Source of the DNA: Phycisphaeraceae bacterium
GTDB lineage: Bacteria > Planctomycetota > Phycisphaerae > Phycisphaerales > UBA1924
Direction of reading: 5' to 3'
NCBI GenBank assembly: GCA_020639235.1
Contig: JACKHC010000001.1
Coordinates: 2,418,001-2,482,000, forward strand
Length of the DNA stretch: 64,000 bases
Made by a program: the position numbers and the translations under genes. Under the pieces are notes generated by a model, which was not told the origin of the DNA, did not search any database, and saw nothing but the letters and a program-made list of their open reading frames with translations. Below, one piece after another: positions 33,033 to 42,627 of the stretch (the first letter of the stretch is position 1; each line of letters begins with the position of its first letter).

Positions 33033-36000
33033 CTAATCTACGGTCACATCGTAATCAGACCTAAAGGATCCTGGGCAGCAGTTCCAATCGCCACGTGCTG
33101 ATATATTGGCTATCGACTCTTCTTGAACATGCAAACCTTGTCTCCACCAGATTGGTTCTTCGAGCGTATTAACAAGACCGCCGGCGTTAGGGCACCCACT
33201 TGTACTCCACCCAGGAACATCTCCGGCTTGTTCGCCCGAGTCATCTGTTAGCATTTGAGTCACATCTTGACAAAAGAATCTTGCCTCTCCAAACTGCCGC
33301 ATTTCGCCAATATCTTCGCGAGAGATCATATTTGCCCACGTGTCGTTAATCCACTTCCCAGTAGCATACATAACATGAGGGTTCGGAATAACTTCGCCAA
33401 TGTGGACACGCCATGCCTCCCAATATGAAATTGACTTGCAGTTGTCAGAGAAATAAACCGGATTACAATCCTTTAAGCTAAAATTAGGCGCGAACTGCTT
33501 AGTAATACTGCCATTTCCAATCGGGGTCTTCTTGGCAGGACATGGATACAAGCACTCAGTGGCTATAATCTTTTGTACCAAGTATCCTTCGCATGGTGCC
33601 ACTTGATCTAATTTGTGCTCGATGTGCGCGTAGCCCTGGCCGCAATCCGAACACTGTGGGTGAGGATATTTAACGCGCAGTGCAACCCTCGCCTTTACCG
33701 TTCCATAGGAGTCATAAGTACCCGCAGGAGTATTTTCCACGTACCCATACAAGTTAGCCCCATCCACATACCCCATCGGATCTCTTCTGGTCCACCGCCC
33801 GAGCTCCGGATCGTACACACGATGCCGCACATGATTGCGTGAGACATACTCGCTCCAGACATATCCCGCGTATCCGAGGGTATTCCCCACCGAGTCGTCC
33901 TTGTCGCCCGAGAGGACGCCGCGCCCGAGGGTGGCGCCGGCCGCAGAGATCACCGCGTTGAGGTCGTCCACATCCACATCGCCGTCGAGGTCGATGTCCT
34001 GGCGCACATCGCCCGGCGTGGCGAAGCTCACCGCCCCGGTATCCCCCGCGTCCACATCGCCGTCGCCGTCGACATCGCCGCGCGGCATGCCGAAGGGCAC
34101 GCCGTACGGCGAGTAGCGGACGCCTTCCGCCACTCCCCCAGCATCAGTAATGAGCGCCACCACATCCGCCCGCCAGTTCTGGCAGTAGTAGAGCCGTTCT
34201 TCGAGTGTCCCATCCGACGCGTCGTCCCAGTTGCCGCCGTTGCCGTTGGCGTCGCGTTCTCTGAACACCAACGCATCGATGTACGAACTCCCGCCCCGGC
34301 CATCGAGCCCCGCGTTGTGGTGCAGGTAGATAGCCTTGGGGTCGGTGTCGGTATCCCGGAACTCGGCGAAGAGACGCCAGCTGGTGTCGTACACCAGGTG
34401 GAACTTCACATCGCTCCCGTCCACATCGCCGTCGCCGTCGACATCGTTATGAGCGACGATCCGGTACCCCAGCCCGTTGTACCAGTTCTCCTCCACCAGA
34501 TTCGCCGACTGGTCCTTCACCTGACGCAGGCGCCCGAAGGCGTCGTAGACATAATCATACGTCCCGTCGTCGGTCATGTTGCCGACCGCGTCGTAGCTCA
34601 GCGTGATGTCGTCGGAACTGTCGTCGTCGATATCCCGCGCGGTGAGCTCGTTGGCCTTGTTGAAGGTCCCGTCGTCGTCCAGCTCCCCCCCCCCATCCGT
34701 GTAGTCGGTGTCGCCGTTGAGGTCCAGCTGGTGGATCTGCCAGTTGCCCGCCTGATCGAGGTCCCACACCTCGCCGTAGGTCGGGCTGGTGATCGCCGAT
34801 CCAGACCAGCTTCCGCGGTCGGCGGCGATGAGACGATTCAGATCGTCCATCGTCAGCGAGAAGTCCCACCCAGAATGAATGTTGTCCTCGATGACCGTGA
34901 TGTTGGAGTTGCGGTCGTAGCTGATGTCCACATCGTAGAAGTCGCGATCAGTTGCTAAGTCTTTCGTCCACGCGCTCGTGGTCACGCGGTTGAAGCGGTC
35001 GAGGTTCGGGTACACACCGGATGTGGAATACAGGTGCGCATAGATCTCCGGCTCGCCGTGGTCGATGCCCACCACCGTGCCCAGCCCCATGTAGTCGTAG
35101 GTCACCGGGTTGGTCGCGCCCGCGCGCAGGTTGCTCACCCGGCTCAGCTCGTCGGCGTAGTCCGAGCCGTACTGGCTCGTGTAGCTCTTGACCAGCGTCG
35201 AGGCGTACACCAGCCGTTTGACGGACTGCCGCACCGAGCGGCGGCCGTTGGTCGCCTTCTCGTAGGTGTATTCCACCTCATAATCGTCGACCGAGCCGCC
35301 CGCGCCGACCAGCCCGTTGTGGTCCTGCTCGAAGTCCGAGACCCCCCCCATACTCCCCCATTCGTCGTAGGTGAACTTCACCTGGTCGACCGCGGTGCCG
35401 CTGCCGGCGGTCGCGTGGTCGTACTGCGTGACGGTCTCGACGCGCCCGTAATCGTCGTAAGCGCTGGTGATGCGCAGCACGGCGTTGTCGAAGCCGCCCG
35501 CCAGCGTCGTCACACGCTGGTGCTCACGCCGCCCGCTGTCGTCGTAGTCGAACTCGATCACATTGCCCGCCTGGTCCTTCTGCCAGATCAGCTGTCCCTG
35601 GGCATTGTAGGCATAAGTGACCACATCGGTCCCGCTGCCGGAGTCCGGGTACGTCACCTTCTGCAGCAGGTTCCCCGCGGCGAACTTGGACTCGCCGGCA
35701 GAGGTCCCCTTGACCACACCGTAGGTGTACAGCGTCTCCTGGTCATCGCCCGCCCCGGGCAGGTCCGCCGTCATCTTCGTCTTCAAGCCATCGGTGAAGG
35801 TGTACACCACCGTCCGGTCCTGATCGTCGTCAGTTCCCCCCCCAGGGGTCCCGTCAACATAGTTCGAGATCACCTTCACCCGCCGACCCAGATCGTCGTA
35901 CTCGAACCGCGTTGTGTACGCCATCGGGTCGACAACTTCTTTGAGCGTCCCGTCGTCGTTGTACACATTCGTGGTCTTGAGCGCCGTGTCGCTCCGCGCG

Positions 36001-39000
36001 GGCACGGACAGACCGTCCCTGTCGAAGTCGCTCCCGCCATACGTCCCGTACGCCACCGTGTCCTCGACGCGGTCCAGCTCGTCGTACCACATGGCCGTGA
36101 TCTGGATCCGACCCTCGAGATTCGCCGCGGTGTACATGAGCGCATCATTGTCCGCGTTCGTGTCCAGCGCACCGGTCGTCTCGCCCCCGCCGTAGTCGTC
36201 GTGGAAGCGCTGGATGACAGCGCTCATCAGCACCAGCCCCGAGTCGTCCTCGTAGGTCGTCTGCCGCTCCTCCACCACCACATCGCCGTCGATCTTGGTC
36301 GTGAAGTTCGTCGTGTCGTACAGATTGCTGTAGGTCGTGCTGTCGTTGTCTGCCGCCAGCGTGAACACATGCGTCGCTCTTCCGAGACGATCGTAACGCG
36401 TCTTGGCGTAGGAACCGCCGCGGACCTTGATCACCCGCCCCGCAGGATCGAACCAGGACTCACTATCCAGCGAGTCGCTCGATGTCCCGCCGCTGGCGAT
36501 CTTGTGCACCGTCGTCTTATACACCTGACCGCGGTCGTTGTAGGAGGTCTCCGAGAGCGCGATCCGATTCGTCGTCACGCTCGTCGGGTCCGTCGACGCC
36601 GTCAACCCACTCGAACTGCTGTACATCCCCGACGCGATCGCCCGCCCCATCTCGTCGAGTTTTACCACCGAATACGGCTTTTGCGGGGGGAGCGTCACCT
36701 TCCGCCGGCCCCGGTCGTCGTACAGATAGCTCGTCGTCCGCGCCCCCGTCGCCGAGTCCTGGATGTACGCCGTCGTGCTCGTCACCAGCGACAACCCACC
36801 CGCCGATCCGCCGTCGTACACCGTCGAGCTCACCTTCACCATGTTGTCCGTGCCGGAGGGCTCACCGCCGGTAAAGGTCGAGTCGTTGGTGCCGACCCAC
36901 TGCTCGATCGGCCTGCCGATGTCGTCGTGCACCGTGCGGCTGATCGTCCCCGTCGGGTCCTTCACCCGCCAGCGCCGCCCCGCGTCGTCGTACCCGAAGT
37001 AGGTCGCGTCATAGTTCGTCCCTTCTGTCCCCGCGCCCGACGCAGGAATATCGAAGTACGCGCGGCTCTCGGTCAGCTTCTCACCCGAACCGTCGTAGAT
37101 GCTCGTCGACATCCGCACGAGCGTCCCCGTCGCCACCGCCAGGATCGGGTCGCTGTCCGTCTCGTCGATCCATGAAGTGAGCGCCGTGGTGGTTGAGCCA
37201 CCGCTGAACGCGATGCTGCCACCGAACTCCGCCTTGCCGGCGTGGTTCGTGACTGAATACGACACCGGCCCGTAGTAAGTGGTACTTCCCCCCGTCGTCA
37301 TCTGCGGGATCGAGATCGTCACCAGCCGGTCGTCGGCCAGCTTCGTGTAGTACCGCTTGGTCTTGTCGCCGTCCGGCATGGTCGTCACATCGGGCCGCCC
37401 CTGCGCGTCGTAGGTATACGTCGTCTTGAGGTGCAGCGGGCTGCCGTAGTCGTCGTACCCGCTGGGCACCTGCCCCGAGGTGAAGTCCGAGTGCGAGAGC
37501 CCGCTGGCGTCCGCGTCACGCACGCTCTTGCTCAGCTGACCGTTGTCGTCGTAATCGGCGAACCCCATCAGCCCGTCGGCGCCCAGCGAGAAGTCGCCGC
37601 GCTGATCGACACGGAGATGGGACTTCGACTCCGGCTGCGTGCTCGGGCCTTGCGACTGGCCGTTGCTCACGCCGATCGTCGGCTGCTTGGTCTTTCGCTG
37701 GCTCAGGTACAGCTCGCTGCTCACCGCGGTGAGCGGGGTTTCAGTTTTGTATGAGCCCGTGTACTGCGTCGTCGAGGTCCCCGCGTACGAATGCCGCTCC
37801 GTCACATTCGGGCGGTACACCGTCGCGTCGCCAACCGTCTTGCTGATCGTATCGCCGTCCGCGTCCCCGGCGTGCTTCACGCTGGAGGAGATCGACGCGC
37901 TGGCGAGCAGCGTGCTCGTGCCGACCTTCCAGCGCACATTCCGCACGAACCCCGTCACATGTGTCGTCGACTCGCGCTCGTACAGCGTGATCAGACCGTC
38001 GCTCGTGCTGTTGGTGTAGGTCCCGTCCGAATGGTCGTACGCCGTGATGTTCTTGGGCGAACGAACCTCCGTCACCTGACCGTCGCTGTTGCGAACGACC
38101 TCCGTCGCCCACACCTCCGGCGCCGGGCTCGACGAAGCCGGATCGATGTCCGTGACCACACTCGACAGCGATTGCCCCACCTCGTCGAAGTAGAAGGTCC
38201 GGAACGACCCGTCCGGCAACGCCGCGATCGCGCGCCGCTGCCACGCCGTGTCATACCCCCCCGACCCGCTGAAGGAGCCGTTGGTCTCATAGGTGAACTC
38301 GTGCGTGCCGTTGTTCCCCCCCGAGCACCCGCACTCGCCGTTGAACCACGCCGCGCTCACCCGATCGTCGCTCCCCGACACATACTCGAAGAACGCCGCC
38401 GCGTACGGCTTGATGGATGTATCGCTGAAGGTCAGCGGCCCGTCGTCTAGGTCGCCCTCCTCTTCCCAGTCCGCCCGCCGATACCCTTCGGCGTCGATGA
38501 TGTACTTGATCGCGTGCGGCTCGCCGCGAGAACCATCAGAGTCCGCCCACGCGCCCGTGTAATACCGGTAATAGGTCTTGCGCGCCACCGAGACGCCGCT
38601 ATCGCTCAGCGGCGTGGTGGTCTTCACGAGTTTCAGGTCACCGACCGACCCGTAGCTCTCGCTGGTCGTGTAGTACGAATAGTCAACTTTCCCCACCTCG
38701 CTGAGACCCGTCGGGCTCGCCCAGGTGCCGCCGGATTTCGTCTCGGCCTTGATCTGCGTCAACCGATCGACGCTGTCCAGTGTGGTGTAGGTGTACGAGT
38801 AGCGCCGGCCGTCGTTCGCCGACGCGTCGTACGCGTAGAGAACCCGCCCCGACGCGTCGTAGCCATTTGTAATTGCCGTCGAGCCCGTCGAAGCGTCGCC
38901 TACATACGCCGTATTCCCATCCGGATCGATGATCTTCCACAGCTGACCCTCCGCCGGCGACGCGTCCGCGTCGTACCCGAAGAAGACATACCGCATCCCC

Positions 39001-39719
39001 ACCTGGTCGTGATAGGTGTAGATGTCCGGCTCCCCCCCCCCGTTCGCCGTGAACTCGATCGCGCCCGCGGCGCCATTCACGCCGCGGAAGTCGTCGCTGC
39101 CGGAGTTCACCCTTTGGAACTCGACGAACCGGTCCGCGCCGTAGACGAGATACAAGATGTCGTCGGCGGCCGTCGTCGCGTCGTCGTAGAACACCAGCTC
39201 CGGCTGGCTCGTCTGGAACCAGTTCACACCCTGATAGCCGTCGCTGTCTCGTTCCGCAGAACCAGACGTAATCTGGTTCACGTTGAATGTTCTTCCGACC
39301 ACCCACGGCACCAGCGCCGGCAAAGTCAGATCGACACTCGTCACCGGGTACGCGCCCGTGTCCAGCTGCACGCCGGCCACATTCGCGCGTCGGCCCCCCG
39401 GATCGCCGGCATTACCGGCTAATGCGGCCCCGAAGGTCGAACCCGCGCGCATCGAGCCGTCGATGCCCGTGCCGCGGAAGCTCACCAACCCCGGACGCAC
39501 ATCCTGCACCGGCGTCGCGCTCGCGTACAGGTAATCCGTCAGCGACGCGTCGTGCACATCCAGGATCTCACCCGCCGCAAGAGCGACCGTCGCGGCGCCC
39601 ACCACCGCCAGAGAACCCAGAACGACGATGCGAGGAGGCACCGATCGATGTGCAGACTTGCGAGTATTAGTTGAATCACCTTCATTCTCGCGCACGGACA
39701 GCTTCGACGACCGCATCAT
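33033..39719 (-). CDS. Giant RHS/YD-repeat protein with dockerin-like insertion and variable C-terminal tip
   Basis: 2228 residues. The ATG at 39719 has AAGGAG seven bases upstream; the frame is open for another 147 codons but without a good site. A 30-residue basic lead precedes a hydrophobic segment (IVVLGSLAVVGAATVALAA), so it is exported. Dozens of YD repeats (YDDSGRR, YDELDRV, YDDLGRRVKV) form the expected beta-cocoon shell. The RHS core is seen near the end (LGYAGYVWSEYVSRNHVRHR, then YDPELGRWTRRDPMGY and NLYGYVENTP), after which a ~225-residue low-GC, cysteine-rich tip follows with no domain I recognise. Just before the core lies an EF-hand/dockerin-like insertion (GDVDGDGDVDAGD and DLDGDVDVDDLNAVIS). 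Four poly-G tracts of 8-10 bases occur in the coding strand. Likely a toxin-delivery or surface shell protein. Confidence 0.9.
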   Translation of the reverse strand: MMRSSKLSVRENEGDSTNTRKSAHRSVPPRIVVLGSLAVVGAATVALAAGEILDVHDASLTDYLYASATPVQDVRPGLVSFRGTGIDGSMRAGSTFGAALAGNAGDPGGRRANVAGVQLDTGAYPVTSVDLTLPALVPWVVGRTFNVNQITSGSAERDSDGYQGVNWFQTSQPELVFYDDATTAADDILYLVYGADRFVEFQRVNSGSDDFRGVNGAAGAIEFTANGGGEPDIYTYHDQVGMRYVFFGYDADASPAEGQLWKIIDPDGNTAYVGDASTGSTAITNGYDASGRVLYAYDASANDGRRYSYTYTTLDSVDRLTQIKAETKSGGTWASPTGLSEVGKVDYSYYTTSESYGSVGDLKLVKTTTPLSDSGVSVARKTYYRYYTGAWADSDGSRGEPHAIKYIIDAEGYRRADWEEEGDLDDGPLTFSDTSIKPYAAAFFEYVSGSDDRVSAAWFNGECGCSGGNNGTHEFTYETNGSFSGSGGYDTAWQRRAIAALPDGSFRTFYFDEVGQSLSSVVTDIDPASSSPAPEVWATEVVRNSDGQVTEVRSPKNITAYDHSDGTYTNSTSDGLITLYERESTTHVTGFVRNVRWKVGTSTLLASASISSSVKHAGDADGDTISKTVGDATVYRPNVTERHSYAGTSTTQYTGSYKTETPLTAVSSELYLSQRKTKQPTIGVSNGQSQGPSTQPESKSHLRVDQRGDFSLGADGLMGFADYDDNGQLSKSVRDADASGLSHSDFTSGQVPSGYDDYGSPLHLKTTYTYDAQGRPDVTTMPDGDKTKRYYTKLADDRLVTISIPQMTTGGSTTYYGPVSYSVTNHAGKAEFGGSIAFSGGSTTTALTSWIDETDSDPILAVATGTLVRMSTSIYDGSGEKLTESRAYFDIPASGAGTEGTNYDATYFGYDDAGRRWRVKDPTGTISRTVHDDIGRPIEQWVGTNDSTFTGGEPSGTDNMVKVSSTVYDGGSAGGLSLVTSTTAYIQDSATGARTTSYLYDDRGRRKVTLPPQKPYSVVKLDEMGRAIASGMYSSSSGLTASTDPTSVTTNRIALSETSYNDRGQVYKTTVHKIASGGTSSDSLDSESWFDPAGRVIKVRGGSYAKTRYDRLGRATHVFTLAADNDSTTYSNLYDTTNFTTKIDGDVVVEERQTTYEDDSGLVLMSAVIQRFHDDYGGGETTGALDTNADNDALMYTAANLEGRIQITAMWYDELDRVEDTVAYGTYGGSDFDRDGLSVPARSDTALKTTNVYNDDGTLKEVVDPMAYTTRFEYDDLGRRVKVISNYVDGTPGGGTDDDQDRTVVYTFTDGLKTKMTADLPGAGDDQETLYTYGVVKGTSAGESKFAAGNLLQKVTYPDSGSGTDVVTYAYNAQGQLIWQKDQAGNVIEFDYDDSGRREHQRVTTLAGGFDNAVLRITSAYDDYGRVETVTQYDHATAGSGTAVDQVKFTYDEWGSMGGVSDFEQDHNGLVGAGGSVDDYEVEYTYEKATNGRRSVRQSVKRLVYASTLVKSYTSQYGSDYADELSRVSNLRAGATNPVTYDYMGLGTVVGIDHGEPEIYAHLYSTSGVYPNLDRFNRVTTSAWTKDLATDRDFYDVDISYDRNSNITVIEDNIHSGWDFSLTMDDLNRLIAADRGSWSGSAITSPTYGEVWDLDQAGNWQIHQLDLNGDTDYTDGGGELDDDGTFNKANELTARDIDDDSSDDITLSYDAVGNMTDDGTYDYVYDAFGRLRQVKDQSANLVEENWYNGLGYRIVAHNDVDGDGDVDGSDVKFHLVYDTSWRLFAEFRDTDTDPKAIYLHHNAGLDGRGGSSYIDALVFRERDANGNGGNWDDASDGTLEERLYYCQNWRADVVALITDAGGVAEGVRYSPYGVPFGMPRGDVDGDGDVDAGDTGAVSFATPGDVRQDIDLDGDVDVDDLNAVISAAGATLGRGVLSGDKDDSVGNTLGYAGYVWSEYVSRNHVRHRVYDPELGRWTRRDPMGYVDGANLYGYVENTPAGTYDSYGTVKARVALRVKYPHPQCSDCGQGYAHIEHKLDQVAPCEGYLVQKIIATECLYPCPAKKTPIGNGSITKQFAPNFSLKDCNPVYFSDNCKSISYWEAWRVHIGEVIPNPHVMYATGKWINDTWANMISREDIGEMRQFGEARFFCQDVTQMLTDDSGEQAGDVPGWSTSGCPNAGGLVNTLEEPIWWRQGLHVQEESIANISARGDWNCCPGSFRSDYDVTVD

Positions 39720-40306
39720 CGCTCGCTCCTTCCGCCCCCTCACCCCCCGCCCCCCCCAAGATCCCTCGCGCAAAACGGCGCGAAGGCGGACAAGGAAGTG
39801 CGGGGGATCAGAGGAGGCCTGATCCATCGTGTTGTCACGGGGCCGCATCCACACACCCGTGTTGCGTTCACTCGAACCGGCGCACCGCACGGAACGGCGC
39901 TCCAATAGAGGACTACGGAACGAACTCCCCGAATCGGCGCGCCGATGTCGGAATCGGACCAAAGATTCTGCAAGTTCACGCGCACTAATCGCCCGTGCGT
40001 GCCCTGTTGGATGAGTATCGATTGACACCGCTGCGCACACATCATCGAACGCGCGCAGGGGAATCCACCCATCCGACACCGATCTTGTGCGAACAACGCC
40101 GCAAGCGACACAGATATGTGTCAGGTGCGCACCCAAGACGGCGCTGTCGCCGCAATGCATGTGTCGTGCGATTCTTTCACACCGACGCCGGATGGGCGCA
40201 TGGACAGAAGAATTCTCATGAACTCATCGCACGCGAGGATTCACGCCGCGTCCATTCCATGGCACAATCTCAAGCACCTCAGGTGGGAACCGGGAAAGGG
40301 AACAGA
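39720..40306. promoter_or_regulatory. Divergent intergenic region between RHS and sigma-factor genes
   Basis: About 590 bases that must carry the promoters of both divergent genes. Both strands stay open for long stretches here, but neither has a ribosome binding site or recognisable protein. I could not pick out clear -35/-10 boxes; recognition by the adjacent alternative sigma factor would explain that. Confidence 0.4.
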
Positions 40307-41173
40307 ATGGCGCGCACGGTGGAACGCGCAGCCAACCGCACGACCGCCGGCGACACCGGGTGCCCCTCGGTGAACACCGATCGTGACGGGTCACCACGAA
40401 CAACGACGCGCACCGACCGCCGCCTCGCGACGATCGCGCTGCCCGCTCCGTCGCCCGAACTCGACGCGTTCATCGACGTCTGCAGGAACGCCCCTCGTGC
40501 TCACCGACGCGCCGCGCTGGGCGCGCTGGTGCGCCTCTACGCGGGCCCGATCTCGCGCATCCTGCGCGCCCTGGGTGCACAACCGCAGGACATCCCCGAT
40601 CTCGTCAACGAGTTCCTGGGCATCGTCCTGCCGGCCCGCGTGCTGCCCGTCTTCGACCCCGCACGCGGGTCCTTCAACGCGCTGCTCATGCTGGCGCTGC
40701 GACGGCACCTCGCCGATGCCCGACGCGATCAACGCCGGCGATCATCGCTCCACCAGGCGTACGGTGCCGAGGTCAGAGCCACCATCATTTCACGCACGCA
40801 CCGATTTGCACGCATCGACCTCGACTCCGGCTGGCGAGTCCTCGGGCCGGAAGCCACGCGCCAGTCGATTCACCGCGCCCTGCGCACCACACGGGCGTAT
40901 TGCCTGTCTCACGGCATGCTCGGCCACTGGCGCGCCTTCGCCATGTACCACCTCATGCCCCTGGGGCCCGCCGCCAGACGGCCCGGCCTCACCGAGATCG
41001 CCGAAGCGCTCAACGCCTTCGCGGCTCTGGACGGCGCATCCTCGCACTCCCCGGTCACGCCACACCGCGCCGCCGTCATGATCCGCTCCGTCAGGAGCCG
41101 CTTCCGGGGCCACCTCCTGTCGTTCGCCGGGCGTCAGGACCCGGTCAAGCCAAGAGCGAGGAGAGCGTCCTGA
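40307..41173 (+). CDS. ECF-like RNA polymerase sigma factor (divergent)
   Basis: 288 residues; the ATG at 40307 follows GAAAGGG. The segment ALGALVRLYAGPISRILRAL, then DIPDLVNEFLGIVL and FDPARGSFNALLMLALRRHL, then ADARRDQRRR is the region 2 signature of the planctomycete-type ECF sigma factors (DLTQEF, DPARGRFRSFL). Region 4 is weak: the C-terminal part (LTEIAEALNAFAAL, VMIRSVRSRFRGHL) may be a degenerate helix-turn-helix. It likely directs RNA polymerase to a small set of promoters, perhaps its own, the divergent RHS gene and the downstream anchored protein. No anti-sigma gene of a known family is adjacent, though the next gene encodes a membrane-anchored protein. Confidence 0.7.
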   Translation: MARTVERAANRTTAGDTGCPSVNTDRDGSPRTTTRTDRRLATIALPAPSPELDAFIDVCRNAPRAHRRAALGALVRLYAGPISRILRALGAQPQDIPDLVNEFLGIVLPARVLPVFDPARGSFNALLMLALRRHLADARRDQRRRSSLHQAYGAEVRATIISRTHRFARIDLDSGWRVLGPEATRQSIHRALRTTRAYCLSHGMLGHWRAFAMYHLMPLGPAARRPGLTEIAEALNAFAALDGASSHSPVTPHRAAVMIRSVRSRFRGHLLSFAGRQDPVKPRARRAS

Positions 41174-41264
41174 TGACAGTTTCTTGAGAATCTGACCCGA
41201 ATCTTCACGATTGGCGCGCCGATTCGCGCCCCTCATTCCGTAGTCCTCTCTGGAGGTTCAAGCC

Positions 41265-42026
41265 ATGAGCGAACAACTCAAGAAGCCACGGGTGTTCATC
41301 CCCGTCGCCCTGTTCATCGTCGCGGCCCTGGTCGCGCTGATTCTCACCATCTCGCCCGCGCCGCCCAGAGCCGTCGCGGCCCAGCAACCAGGCGCAGGGG
41401 GAGTGACGGCGAACGATGTCGAGATGCTGATGGCCCGCATCGGCGCCACCCCCGAGACCCTCGCCGCCGCCGGGCTCACCGCAGCCGAGGCCACGGCGGT
41501 CGTCGAGAACACCCAGGCCTTCCTCGCGGGAAGCGCTGCTGCGCTGTCAACCGCCGACGACACGCTGGCGCAGGCACGCTCCCGCTACGAGTCCCTCCGC
41601 CGCAAAGCCCGCTCCGGGCTGGCGGACCAGGGCGAACTCAACGACCTCGCCTCGGCGCAGCAGGCGCTCTTCACCGCACGCGGCGCGCTGGCAGGGATCC
41701 TCGACGAAGCCAAGGAAGCCGCCTTCGCCGGGCTCAACGACCAGCAGAAGGGCGTGCTGCAGTCGGTCGAGAACGCTGCCGCACAATCGTCACTCGGTGT
41801 GGCGCTGTGCGCCGCGGATCGCAGTGAGAGCGAATGGCACGAAGTCCGGCGCGCCGCCGGCGCGATCCGCGCGGCCAACTACTCGGGCGAAGAACCCGAC
41901 GCCGAGGCCGTCGCCGCGCTCGACCACGCCAACAGCCACGCCGCGACGGTCGCGGCGAGAGCCAATATCGAAGTACGGCTCATCGGCGTCACGGCGGCGG
42001 TGGCCACCGCGCTGGGGAATGTGTGA
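41265..42026 (+). CDS. Membrane-anchored helical protein downstream of the sigma factor
   Basis: 253 residues; GGAGG lies upstream of the ATG. One N-terminal helix (VFIPVALFIVAALVALILTI) is followed by an Ala-rich, almost wholly helical domain (TAAEATAVVENTQAFL, ARSRYESLRRKARSGL) likely to form a coiled coil or bundle outside the cytoplasm. The family is unknown to me. It follows the sigma gene by 91 bp. The sigma/anchored-protein order recalls sigma-anti-sigma pairs, but the cytoplasmic part would be only about ten residues, so it cannot act as a classical anti-sigma factor. It may instead be a target gene. Confidence 0.7.
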   Translation: MSEQLKKPRVFIPVALFIVAALVALILTISPAPPRAVAAQQPGAGGVTANDVEMLMARIGATPETLAAAGLTAAEATAVVENTQAFLAGSAAALSTADDTLAQARSRYESLRRKARSGLADQGELNDLASAQQALFTARGALAGILDEAKEAAFAGLNDQQKGVLQSVENAAAQSSLGVALCAADRSESEWHEVRRAAGAIRAANYSGEEPDAEAVAALDHANSHAATVAARANIEVRLIGVTAAVATALGNV

Positions 42027-42294
42027 GTCATTCTCGCTCAATGATATGACCAGAAATCGATCATTCGATCGCGGTACACTCACACTCTCTCTCGACCGCA
42101 GCCCTCTCATCACGGGTGCCGCGCACCCGATGCCCGGTTCCACCAAACAGGGCGGGGGGTGGGCGCGGTGTCTGTTCTGATTCACTCATTTAGGTTGAGA
42201 TCAGCGAGGTCAAGTTCGAGCCGCGAGTCAGATGGTCTGGTCGAATGATCGAACTAGGGCTGAGGCAATCGGAAAGCCAAAAACCACGCGGGAT

Positions 42295-42537
42295 CTATCG
42301 CTTCTGGTGGTATGGATGCGCGCACTTGGTCCAGTCGGGGGTTTCCACGCGCCCATCGGGCGACACACTGGAAACACCGCACTCGCGTCGGTATTCGCAG
42401 CCGAATCCGGTTCGCACTGATTTCGTTCCGCCGTTCGGCAGTTGGATGTGGTGGTAAGTGATATCGACAGAGATCGTGTCACCCAAGCGCGGACATGCGA
42501 ACTGTTCGGGCTCGGTTTCTTGATAGGCGTGTGGCAT
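42295..42537 (-). CDS. Small cysteine-containing protein
   Basis: 80 residues from an ATG with TTGGAG eight bases upstream. It reads MPHAYQETEPEQFACPRLGD and later IQLPNGGTKSVRTGFGC, CEYRRECGV and a closing TKCAHPYHQ. Four cysteines with a terminal His pair suggest a small zinc-binding domain. No family recognised. It is 90 bp downstream of the ArdC-like gene on the same strand and could be its operon partner. Confidence 0.6.
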   Translation of the reverse strand: MPHAYQETEPEQFACPRLGDTISVDITYHHIQLPNGGTKSVRTGFGCEYRRECGVSSVSPDGRVETPDWTKCAHPYHQKR

Positions 42538-42627
42538 GCGCGCGCTCCAAGGAGTGATTACTGAGAGTAATGATACTCTGTGAGGTTCGAATGACACACC
42601 GGCGCGCCAGCGCCGGAGTGCCGGCGT

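Noticed and set aside
35034..37175. Long plus-strand open frame opposite the RHS gene
   Set aside because: It is an open shadow frame caused by high GC; the encoded string is rich in Arg, His, Val and Pro with no domain or ribosome site.
39720..40160. N-terminal extension of the RHS protein
   Set aside because: The extra 147 codons carry no ribosome binding site and no domain; the ATG at 39719 has AAGGAG and precedes the hydrophobic leader.
41265..42026. Anti-sigma factor for the upstream sigma gene
   Set aside because: Only about ten residues would face the cytoplasm, too few to bind a sigma factor.
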